Positions 1 to 6,907 of a DNA stretch of 11,162 nucleotides are shown here, piece by piece. This DNA is from an uncultured Chlamydiae bacterium (GTDB lineage Bacteria; Chlamydiota; Chlamydiia; Chlamydiales; Rhabdochlamydiaceae). A model generated the notes under the pieces. The model did not search any database. It saw nothing but the letters and a program-made list of their open reading frames with translations, and was not told the DNA's origin. The stretch lies in contig CAMFJP010000034.1 in assembly GCA_945957075.1 (NCBI GenBank), positions 1 through 11,162 of the forward strand, in the 5' to 3' direction. The first letter of the stretch is position 1; each line of letters starts with the position of its first letter. The position numbers were made by a program, and so were the translations under genes.

Positions 1-24
1 GCGTCAGATGTGTATAAGAGACAG
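1..24 (+). other. Nextera (Tn5) sequencing adapter remnant, not genomic
   Basis: These bases equal the last 24 bases of the Illumina Nextera read-1 adapter. Positions 6-24 are the 19-base Tn5 mosaic end AGATGTGTATAAGAGACAG. The match is exact and lies at the very edge of the window, so it is untrimmed library sequence rather than a natural Tn5 end. The minus-strand reading frame that crosses it is real only from base 25 upward. Confidence 0.96.
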
Positions 25-841
25 ATGCTACTTTGTACTCTTTTGATAACAACGCAAGCCGCAAATACAAATGAAAATCCGCATAGTAATCTGTGCAATT
101 TTTCCCAGATGTATTTTGAGCAAGATTCATAGGGTTTGCACTCAGCATAAGCGCCATAAGGGCCTTATTTAAAGCAGATACGCATTCATGTGTCTGTTTA
201 CTTGCCATAGCAACTCTATAAAACGCATCAATATGTGCTTTAGCAAGATGTAAGATTTCCTGAGCAGCTTGATGAATATCTCTATCCACTAAGACATTAA
301 GACGAGTTAAAGGATCCTCTGCCCCCATAGCAATAACCACTTCCTCAAAATCCCCAAGCAATCGCACATGCTTTGCTAAATCTTTACGAAAATAGGCGCC
401 ACCTTTTTCATTTTTAATATAGAAAAGCTCATAAGATCTGTCTGCGCGCACATCGCGAATTTTTTCCAGAGGCTTTTCTGCCCCTTGGGACTCTACGGGC
501 TCTTGTTCATCTATCTCTTCTTTAAGCCTTTGGGCCAATCCCGTTACATAAAAATTCTGCAGTTTTTTATACTCTTCCATATCCGCAACAGTAGAACTGA
601 GAGCACCATGTCTATCTAGTGCGTGTGCAGCCTCTGCTGCCAAAAGCATAATCGATTGCATCCCTCTTTGTACGTCCGGGTCTTCCCAGCCCCCACCTCT
701 TGTATGCAAATCACTTAAATAGGTGTGGATGATACGAAATGTGTTTTCGATATCTACCGAATCTGCTGATGGGACCTCCCCATCTACTATTTTCGACAAA
801 TGATTTAAAGACTCTAAAAGAGTAGAAATAGTGATTTTCAT
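25..841 (-). CDS. Unknown protein, C-terminus missing (runs off window)
   Basis: This minus-strand reading frame is open from ATG at 841 down to the adapter junction, giving 272 visible codons and no stop. The start is supported by a GAGG Shine-Dalgarno sequence (848-851 on the complement) six bases upstream of the ATG. The protein begins MKITISTLLESLNHLSK and is mostly alpha-helical by composition. It has an acidic, proline-containing linker at about residues 107-127, then a conserved-looking block YELFYIKNEKGGAYFRKDL (137-155), then long helices ending in a hydrophobic ALMALML segment (about 217-223). No signal peptide or clear membrane segment is seen. I do not recognise a named family. 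The composition and the regular pattern of charged helices suggest a conserved chlamydial protein, but that is inference. It is transcribed divergently from the racemase-like gene and shares the 842-1053 control region with it. Confidence 0.8.
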
Positions 842-862
842 TATTAACCTCATTAATTCAAA

Positions 863-896
863 TTAATATCAATTAATTGTTTTGATATCAAATTAA
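863..896. repeat. AT-rich palindromes and direct repeat in the divergent control region
   Basis: Two perfect palindromes lie next to each other: CAATTAATTG (870-879) and TTTGATATCAAA (881-892). A related string, TTAATATCAATTAA (863-876) versus TTGATATCAAATTAA (882-896), also makes an imperfect direct repeat with a period of about 19-20 bases. The second palindrome touches the candidate -10 box and covers the expected start point of the minus-strand gene, a normal place for an operator. The rest of 842-1053 is AT-rich and noncoding. I found no convincing promoter for the plus-strand racemase-like gene in it. Confidence 0.35.
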
Positions 897-920
897 ATAT
901 AGAAATTAATAAACTAACAA
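892..920 (-). promoter_or_regulatory. Candidate sigma-70-type promoter for the minus-strand gene
   Basis: Read on the minus strand, a -35-like TTGTTA (complement of 915-920) is followed by a 17-base spacer and a -10-like TTTAAT (complement of 892-897, 5 of 6 matches to TATAAT). Transcription would start near 885, giving a leader of about 44 bases before the ATG at 841. The whole region is AT-rich, so chance matches are likely and this is only a candidate. Confidence 0.35.
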
Positions 921-1053
921 GCGTAACACATTGATAAAGATATAGATCAGCGTTTTTACAGAAACTAAACTTGTTTTTAATAAAGGGTATTACCTGCTGT
1001 GTTGGGTATAGATATGACTTTATTTTTTTTTCGCATTCATATAAGAACACGTT

Positions 1054-1758
1054 ATGATCTATACCAATCCCCTCATAGGAATTCTTGCAGGAATGGGGCC
1101 AAAATCAACAGGGCCTTTCATCGATCAAGTGATTGCCACATGTCAACGTCTCACAGGTGCAAAATATGACATCGATTTCCCCCATATGATGATTTATTCT
1201 CTCCCTACCCCCTTTTATATGAACCGACCGATTAATCATGATCTAATGGAAAAAAGTATCTGCGCCGGGCTGCAAAAATTAGAACAGTCTGGAGCCACAT
1301 TCATTGCAATACCCTCTAATATAGCTCACCTCTATTTTACAAAACTGCAAGAATCTATTAACATACCCATACTTAATATCGTTACTGAAACACTAGATCG
1401 ATTACCTGCGTCCATCAAAAAAATCACAATCCTTGGAACAAGACCCGTAATCGAATCGGGCATCTACCAACAAGGTCTTGATCCCGCCCAGGTTGAATTA
1501 ATCCCTCTATGGCAAGATAAAGTTGATGCTCTCATCTTAAGCATAAAATCGGCAGATCATATAAGCACATCGCTCTCTATATGGGAAGACCTTGCAAACG
1601 ACCTAAAAAAGACCCATATTGATACGATTATTGTGGCTTGCACCGACCTCAATGCCATCCTACAATCAGCGACTCTGCCCTTTCAAATCGTTGACGCATC
1701 TGTATGCCTTGCAGAAGCTATCATCAAAAAATGGCAAGCAACAAAAAGTACACCATAA
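1054..1758 (+). CDS. Aspartate/glutamate racemase family protein with a Cys-to-Ser change
   Basis: This 234-residue protein has the normal length and order of the Asp/Glu racemase family, which interconverts L- and D-amino acids without cofactor using two opposed acid-base residues. The N-terminus IGILAGMGPKSTG (8-20) is the typical first strand and loop. The first active-site motif, usually CNTxH, reads SNIAH at 88-92, so the first Cys is Ser (codon TCT at 1315-1317). The second motif is intact as VACTDL with Cys196. E. coli YgeA also uses a single Cys (with Thr at the other site) and still racemises, so activity is possible but substrate and direction are uncertain. The start ATG is the first in frame and has no strong Shine-Dalgarno. 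Its stop lies 10 bases before the start chosen for the next gene, which suggests co-transcription. The family assignment is firm; the substrate is unknown. Confidence 0.85.
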   Translation: MIYTNPLIGILAGMGPKSTGPFIDQVIATCQRLTGAKYDIDFPHMMIYSLPTPFYMNRPINHDLMEKSICAGLQKLEQSGATFIAIPSNIAHLYFTKLQESINIPILNIVTETLDRLPASIKKITILGTRPVIESGIYQQGLDPAQVELIPLWQDKVDALILSIKSADHISTSLSIWEDLANDLKKTHIDTIIVACTDLNAILQSATLPFQIVDASVCLAEAIIKKWQATKSTP

Positions 1759-1768
1759 CTGGTACCCT

Positions 1769-3868
1769 ATGGAAAGCTATCTATCGTCCGAACATTACGA
1801 TCTTGTCACACCAGACGGCGTGATTGAAAGAATATACAAAAAAAATGGGAATATCCTAGAAGCAACCGTTTCCATTCAACACATCTCCCCTGCCTTTGTC
1901 GGTTATAAAATTGATCCCTCTCTTATTTTTTTCAATTTAAAAAGCACCTTGGCACAACTTGGCATCAACGCGGAAGGCATTCAATATGAACTAAGTCCTA
2001 AAATGCGCTCTGCCAAAGTGCAAATCAAGCTGATAGCGCTTGGATCTATTGCAAAAAAAATGCTCCCCTTGATTGAAGAAGGAGCCTATATCGGCAAGTT
2101 ATTTGCAGCCGATGACAGACGGCGCGTGCGGGACCCCGATTATTTATTGCGTATGTTTGCAAGATCTGACTCCCAAGGGCGTCCTCTACTTTCCCTTGGC
2201 GGTCTACAAGGCAGCGATGATCTAATATTAGAAAAAGTAGAGGGACGCGCTGTCGCCTACCTATCGCTACAACCAGGCATTTTAACCTACAATCCTAATA
2301 TTGAGGGTCTTTTACCAACACTTGCCAAAGCGCTGCGCCACCCCCGCATGGGAACAAGAGCTCTTATACAACTCTTGCAAGAAAAAAAACCTGAAGCCGA
2401 AAGAAGGGTCAAAGATGATGACATTTTACTTGTCCGCACACAGCCTCTCCATATTCGTACCGTCTTCGGAAAAGTAATAGACTCCCTACTGCCTGCAGGG
2501 TGCCACCATACAAGCGCTTCTGTTCTAGAGCCCACAACCAGAGCTTCTGGCGATGTATATGAACTCTTTGGATCCTCTTCCGTTGTATTAAACGATATTC
2601 CTCTAGAATTTTATACATTAGAACCTCATAGAGAGCATGTGTTTTTTTCAGATAGAGACCAGCTGCAAAGCTGCCTAGACAATCCCCAATGTCTCTTTAG
2701 CGCCTTTAACACAGCCCCCCTTCCTAAACATCACAGATGCGCCACATTTGTTGTAAAGGGGGAGCAGCTTCTCCATCTAAAAGACAAAGATTGGATTGCA
2801 AGAGAGCCTATTATGAATGAATTTCCAGGGCTTATTCACCCCTCAAGGCAAGCGTTAATGGTGGAAAGGTATATCCAACAACAGCCCGCATACCCCTTTT
2901 TAAAAGCCATCGAGGATGGGCTTATTACAAGCGAGGGCATTCTCCTAGTCCGTTATTTCCCCTCACCTCTTATGAAACGAATGCTACTTGGGGACATGGT
3001 CCAACGCTTTTTAAAAGCCCTCTACTTCGAATACCCCTCTTTATCGCACGGAGATTTTTTCTCTCATGAAGATAGATCTCTGCTTCTTGACTTAGCAAAA
3101 TTTGCAATTCCTGTGTTTTGGGTGGATCGTTCTTCAGAAAAAATCTTACAATACGTTCCAAAACCAGAAAAAGATTCAGGACTTTTTGTTCCTCTGCCCT
3201 TTGTCGAAAGCTTTCTTAATGCAACAACCTTTGGAGTCTACGGCTCTAATCTCATCGAGGGAGATTTTGAAAAAGAATTAACCATCCTATTTGAAGGCAT
3301 CCTTTCTTTAAAAACACAGGTCGATCACCCGCTATTAAGCCCTACAACCCCCCTTGCTTTAATTACAGGAGGGGGACCTGGCGTTATGGCAGTTGGCAAT
3401 AGGGTCGCACGCACATTAAATCTTCTTTCGTGCGCAAATATTGTCGATTTCCATAAACAAGGCGAACAGCAACAAAACCCCTACATCGATGCCAAAATGA
3501 CCTACAGGCTCGACCATCTCGTAGAAAGGCAAGCCGAATTCAACCTTGACTTCCCTATCATATTAATGGGTGGCATCGGCACCGACTTTGAATTTGCCCT
3601 AGAAGAGGTACGAAGAAAGGTAGGCTCCACGCCCCCAACCCCCGTTCTTTTATTTGGCACGGTAGACTATTGGCAAAAAAAAATCACAACACGCTTTGAG
3701 TGCAATTTAAAATCTGGCACCATAGGGGGCTCTGAATGGGTAAGCAATTGTTTTTACTGCGTACAAAACGCCTCCCAAGGGTTACAAGTCTACAAACGCT
3801 TTTTTAGTGGAACACTTCCAATAGGGAAAAATCATCCTCCGCATCACCTAGGTTTTGCTACTGTATAA
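1769..3868 (+). CDS. Large LOG-domain protein (nucleotide phosphoribohydrolase-like C-terminus)
   Basis: I chose ATG 1769 (699 residues) because it follows the upstream stop by 10 bases. The frame is open further upstream to 1619, but that extension would overlap the racemase-like gene by 140 bases in another frame and looks non-homologous. The C-terminal third carries the LOG-family Rossmann signature: GGGPGVM at 534-540 and GGIGTDFE at 601-608, matching the GGxGTxxE motif that binds nucleotide 5'-monophosphates, with Met instead of the usual leading Pro. Small LOG proteins release the free base from nucleoside monophosphates and were once called lysine decarboxylases. Here about 500 residues precede the domain and I recognise no domain in them. 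There is no signal peptide or membrane segment, so it is probably cytoplasmic. PpnN (about 450 residues) is a related large nucleosidase, but this is longer and not clearly the same. The LOG domain is well supported; the substrate is unknown. Confidence 0.85.
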   Translation: MESYLSSEHYDLVTPDGVIERIYKKNGNILEATVSIQHISPAFVGYKIDPSLIFFNLKSTLAQLGINAEGIQYELSPKMRSAKVQIKLIALGSIAKKMLPLIEEGAYIGKLFAADDRRRVRDPDYLLRMFARSDSQGRPLLSLGGLQGSDDLILEKVEGRAVAYLSLQPGILTYNPNIEGLLPTLAKALRHPRMGTRALIQLLQEKKPEAERRVKDDDILLVRTQPLHIRTVFGKVIDSLLPAGCHHTSASVLEPTTRASGDVYELFGSSSVVLNDIPLEFYTLEPHREHVFFSDRDQLQSCLDNPQCLFSAFNTAPLPKHHRCATFVVKGEQLLHLKDKDWIAREPIMNEFPGLIHPSRQALMVERYIQQQPAYPFLKAIEDGLITSEGILLVRYFPSPLMKRMLLGDMVQRFLKALYFEYPSLSHGDFFSHEDRSLLLDLAKFAIPVFWVDRSSEKILQYVPKPEKDSGLFVPLPFVESFLNATTFGVYGSNLIEGDFEKELTILFEGILSLKTQVDHPLLSPTTPLALITGGGPGVMAVGNRVARTLNLLSCANIVDFHKQGEQQQNPYIDAKMTYRLDHLVERQAEFNLDFPIILMGGIGTDFEFALEEVRRKVGSTPPTPVLLFGTVDYWQKKITTRFECNLKSGTIGGSEWVSNCFYCVQNASQGLQVYKRFFSGTLPIGKNHPPHHLGFATV

Positions 3869-3904
3869 TTGGGATTATTTGTATAAGGTGGTATAACGGC
3901 GAAT

Positions 3905-4715
3905 ATGAACGAAAAAATAAATGGAAACGTCGCTAGATTTTGGAATGGCTGCATACAAAAACTCATCTTTTTTGTAGCAGTTGGTGAATATCTACGAATG
4001 ATTGTGGATGTCAGCAAAACCGCATTTAGACGCCCCCCAGCCCTCGAGCTCATCCTACAACAGCGGCGTTACCTCATTACCAGTCGTTGCGATTACAGGA
4101 TTCTCCACAGGCCTTGTGCTCGCAGCCCAATCCTTCTACCAACTCGCTGACAAAGGCCTAGCAAGCGTGACAGGCCTTATGGTCGGCAAAGCCATGATGA
4201 CAGAACTTGGTCCCGTTTTAACAGCATTCATGGTAACGGGAAGAGTGGGAGCTGCGATGTGCGCAGAACTTGGGACTATGCAAGTCACAGAACAAATCGA
4301 TGCCTTAAAGACAATGGCTGTAAATCCCAATAGATACCTTATTGCCCCGAGGTTTTTAGCCGGCATTTTCATGATGCCCCTTCTTACCATTTTTAGTATC
4401 GTCCTTGGAATCTTTGGTGGCTATCTTATTTCTGTCTATTTTTTCGGAATGGCCCCATCGAGTTATTTTGATCCAATGCCGATCCATATTACTCTATTTG
4501 ATTTTTCAATAGGGGTTATCAAAGCCTTTGTATTTGGGGTGTTTATTATCACCATCTCATGCTACAAAGGGATGAACACCTCAGGTGGAGCTGCTGGGGT
4601 TGGAAGGGCAACCACACAAAGCGTTGTGATCGCTTACTGCTGCATTCTGTTAAGTAATTTTGTACTAACAGTGGGACTTAACATATTAAGAGACACATTA
4701 AAGCCAACAACATGA
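3905..4715 (+). CDS. mlaE: MlaE-type lipid ABC transporter permease, apparent frameshift near 4055-4064
   Basis: MlaE is the membrane permease of the MlaFEDB-type phospholipid transporter. The gene reads in two frames. From ATG 3905 the first frame gives the usual amphipathic N-terminal helix ending FRRPPALELILQQ, up to about 4063. From about 4056 a second frame gives YNSGVTSLPVVAITGFSTG and the rest of a normal MlaE, including the ELGPVLTAFMVTGRVGAAMCAELG stretch (shown here only as its key pattern, residues E-L-G-P to A-E-L-G) and several membrane helices, to the stop at 4713-4715. Bases 4055-4064 look homologous to MlaE in both frames, which points to a lost repeat copy and not simple noise. 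Restored, the protein would be about 273 residues, close to the family norm. Without repair, a shorter protein could start at TTG 4002 or ATG 4008 and lack the proper N-terminal helix. The stop overlaps mlaF by ATGA. The family call is firm; whether the frameshift is biological is open. Confidence 0.88.
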
Positions 4716-5500
4716 TTGTAATTAAAGATCTTTGGAAACGCTATGACAAACTACAAGTTCTTGCAGGTCTCAATCTAGAGATTCAGACTGGAGAAACTTT
4801 GGTTGTACTCGGAAGATCAGGTGTTGGCAAAAGTGTACTTTTAAAACATATTATAGGGGTAACTCCACCAGATCAAGGGAGCATCGATGTTGATGGCGTG
4901 CGCATTACAGGCCTAAAGGGTCACGAACTTTTAAAAGCAATTCACCACATGGGAATGCTTTTTCAAGGGGCAGCTCTTTTTGACTCCATGAATATCGAAG
5001 AAAATACAGGATTTTACCTCCAGCAGCACGGGGATCCAAACACAGGTGAGCCCTATGACCCCAAAGAAATTAAACGCCTGGTTTCCGATGCATTGGACAT
5101 GGTAGGCCTTGGGGGCACTCAAAAAAAAATGCCCTCTGAACTCTCAGGCGGCATGCGCAAACGCGCTGGACTTGCAAGGCTCATTGTGTATAGACCCTCT
5201 ATTTTACTCTATGATGAGCCCACAACAGGCCTCGACCCTATTACGGCAATGCAAATTAATGAGCTGATTGTCAAGACACAAAAAGAATTACATGCTACAA
5301 GCATTGTAGTAACGCACGATATTCTTTCAGCCCTTTATGTAGGAGATAGACTTGCGTTACATAAAGATGGAAAAATTGCGTATGTGGATCAACCCGATGC
5401 TTTTATGAAAATAGACGATCCAGTGATTCACTTTTTGCATAGAACAATATCCGAAGATCCACGTTCTTTTAGAACGGAAAGATTTAACCTAAACGAATAG
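4712..5500 (+). CDS. mlaF: MlaF-type ABC transporter ATP-binding protein
   Basis: This 262-residue cytoplasmic ATPase powers the lipid transporter by binding the MlaE permease. All ABC motifs are present: Walker A GRSGVGKS at 34-41, Q-loop Gln85 in LFQGAALFD, signature LSGGM at 144-148, Walker B ILLYDE with catalytic Glu169, D-loop GLDP at 173-176, and switch His202 in VVTHD. SGGMRKRAGLARL is characteristic of the Mla/MCE-associated ATPase subfamily (also TGD3 of plants). The start ATG overlaps the mlaE stop as ATGA, a common sign of translational coupling. A charged C-terminal tail follows the ABC fold. The stop codon TAG lies inside the first copy of the repeat element that separates this gene from mlaD. 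Confidence 0.95.
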   Translation: MIVIKDLWKRYDKLQVLAGLNLEIQTGETLVVLGRSGVGKSVLLKHIIGVTPPDQGSIDVDGVRITGLKGHELLKAIHHMGMLFQGAALFDSMNIEENTGFYLQQHGDPNTGEPYDPKEIKRLVSDALDMVGLGGTQKKMPSELSGGMRKRAGLARLIVYRPSILLYDEPTTGLDPITAMQINELIVKTQKELHATSIVVTHDILSALYVGDRLALHKDGKIAYVDQPDAFMKIDDPVIHFLHRTISEDPRSFRTERFNLNE

Positions 5501-5550
5501 GGCTTTGACGCGGCCCCACGGGCCTAAAAAACTCGCAACTTAGGTTATTA
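5496..5550 (+). repeat. Repeat unit copy 1 (direct copy of 5664-5717)
   Basis: This 55-base stretch starts with AATAGGGCTTTGACGCGGCC and matches 5664-5717 with four substitutions and one missing C. The first bases include the mlaF stop codon. It contains a small GGCCC-GGGCC hairpin and ends in TAGGTTATTA, the counterpart of the GAGGTTATTATG that starts mlaD downstream. It can also fold back on the inverted copy that follows, through AACTTAGGTT and AACCTCAGTT around a 3-base loop. Confidence 0.9.
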
Positions 5551-5714
5551 ACCTCAGTTGTGAATTTTTTGGGCCTGTCGGCCTGCGTGAAAGCTCCTAT
5601 TTTTCAATTGTTTACAGGAGCCCTGTATTGAATGAAATACAGAGCTCCTGTAAACAATTGAAAAATAGGGCTTTGACGCGGCCCACGGGCCCAAAAAGCT
5701 CACAACTGAGGTTA
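5549..5714. repeat. Large imperfect inverted repeat (~80-base arms) between mlaF and mlaD
   Basis: The left arm (5549-5629) and right arm (5636-5714) are reverse complements with about six substitutions and two single-base gaps, separated by a 6-base loop (5630-5635). The inner 26 bases of each arm match perfectly (from CCTATTTTTC to TACAGGAGC on the left). The outer part of each arm is the same unit as copy 1, so the insert holds three copies: forward, inverted, forward. The mismatches between arms suggest an old natural element and not an amplification chimera. It resembles palindromic intergenic elements of other obligate intracellular bacteria, but I do not recognise a named family. Confidence 0.9.
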
Positions 5715-5719
5715 TTATG
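5708..5719 (+). promoter_or_regulatory. mlaD ribosome-binding site and start, carried by the repeat
   Basis: GAGG at 5708-5711 lies five bases before the mlaD ATG at 5717-5719. The site is inside the right arm of the large inverted repeat and would be base-paired with CCTC at 5552-5555 in the long hairpin. If instead the left arm pairs with copy 1, the site is free. Confidence 0.6.
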
Positions 5720-6907
5720 GGAGAACAGACAAAAAATCTACTCATCGGTCTTTTTACCTGTGCCGCTATTGCCCTTGCTATATCAATTATTATGTTCTTA
5801 AAGCCCTCTGTCGGCGATGGAAAAGAGCTACTCTATGTTCGCTTTTCCAATATTAATAAAATTAATGTCGGAACACGCGTTGTTTTTGCTGGAAAGCCTG
5901 TAGGCGAAGTTATTGCCATTAAAGAAATTCAAGATGCTAGAGCGCAACCAACAGACTCCTTGGGAAGAGTCTATTTTTACGAACTGACATTAAAGCTAGA
6001 CTCTCATGTCAAAGTCTATAATACCGACGAAATTTCGCTCCAAACATCAGGGCTTCTTGGAGAAAAATCCATTGCTATTATTCCCAAAGCCCCACCTAAA
6101 GGGGTAATCCCCAAGCAAATCCTAACAGAGCCAGTCTACGCAGAATCTGTAGATCCCATTGAAAATGCCTTTGTAGAACTCTCCCAACTTGCCAACGACA
6201 TGGAGGTCACATTTACAGAAATTAATAGCTGGCTTGTACAAAATGAAGACAACCTTGCCTTTGCTGTAAAATCCTTCGGCTCTTCCATGGATGCCTTTAA
6301 CAAAACACTAACAGACATTAATGAGCTGCACGTTGTAAATGATGTGAAAAGTGCGCTGACATCCTTTGCTATCACCATGTGCGACATCCATCAAGCCATG
6401 CGTCAAATGCAACAAAAACACCTCTTTACAAATCTTGGAGACGTCATAGGCAACGCCAAGACAATTACACAAACAATCGAAGAAGGTAAAGGAACAATAG
6501 GCAAACTGATCAAAAGTGATGACTTATACCTTAGAGTTTCCTCTCTTCTTGGTAAAGTCGATACACTCATGAACGATATTAACCACTACGGTCTACTTTT
6601 CCATCTCAATAAAGGCTGGCAAAGAACTCGTACAAAAAGAATGCAACTTTTAGAAAATTTAGATACCCCCTGCAGCTTTAAAACCTACTTTGAAGAAGAA
6701 ATTGACACTATTCAAACCTCCATGTCCAGACTCTCAACTCTTATTGACAAAGCAGAAGAAGAAAAAGACACAGAAACCCTCATGCAATCTCCACAATTTA
6801 AAAAACAATTTGCAGAACTGCTCAGACAATCCCAAGCACTTTCCAATCACCTACAACTTTTAAATGAAGATCTTGAAACTACAAAACCCCCCTGCGATAC
6901 ACCATGA
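5717..6907 (+). CDS. mlaD: MlaD-type MCE-domain lipid transport protein
   Basis: MlaD is the substrate-binding part of the lipid transporter, anchored in the inner membrane with its MCE domain in the periplasm. Residues 8-28 form one membrane segment (LLIGLFTCAAIALAISIIMFL pattern, here as a signal anchor). The MCE domain follows at about 37-124, with the typical VRFSNINKINVGTRVVFAGK and PVGEV pattern. The C-terminal half is long and helical, with a probable coiled coil near 325-390 and a Glu/Gln-rich tail. At 396 residues it is about twice the length of E. coli MlaD and closer to the chlamydial and plastid (TGD2) forms, whose long helices are thought to bridge the periplasm. The start is fixed by the GAGG site five bases upstream. 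The stop overlaps the next gene as ATGA. No MlaB or MlaC gene is seen nearby. Confidence 0.92.
   Translation: MGEQTKNLLIGLFTCAAIALAISIIMFLKPSVGDGKELLYVRFSNINKINVGTRVVFAGKPVGEVIAIKEIQDARAQPTDSLGRVYFYELTLKLDSHVKVYNTDEISLQTSGLLGEKSIAIIPKAPPKGVIPKQILTEPVYAESVDPIENAFVELSQLANDMEVTFTEINSWLVQNEDNLAFAVKSFGSSMDAFNKTLTDINELHVVNDVKSALTSFAITMCDIHQAMRQMQQKHLFTNLGDVIGNAKTITQTIEEGKGTIGKLIKSDDLYLRVSSLLGKVDTLMNDINHYGLLFHLNKGWQRTRTKRMQLLENLDTPCSFKTYFEEEIDTIQTSMSRLSTLIDKAEEEKDTETLMQSPQFKKQFAELLRQSQALSNHLQLLNEDLETTKPPCDTP

Noticed and set aside
853..1050. 65-codon minus-strand open frame in the intergenic region
   Set aside because: Low-complexity, AT-rich translation (K, N, I, L, F rich), no ribosome-binding site, and it covers the promoter region of the downstream minus-strand gene.
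1619..1768. Upstream extension of the LOG-protein frame
   Set aside because: It overlaps the well-supported racemase-like gene in another frame and its translation looks like a shadow; ATG 1769 gives clean spacing.
3844..4053. 69-codon minus-strand open frame across the LOG-mlaE junction
   Set aside because: It is antisense to the mlaE N-terminus, has no recognisable motif and lacks a ribosome-binding site.
5549..5714. Inverted repeat as an amplification (MDA) chimera
   Set aside because: The arms differ by about six substitutions and two gaps; a fresh chimera should be nearly identical. Not fully excluded without reads.
5554..5745. Minus-strand open frame across the inverted repeat
   Set aside because: Its sequence is dictated by the repeat arms and the mlaD start; no protein features.
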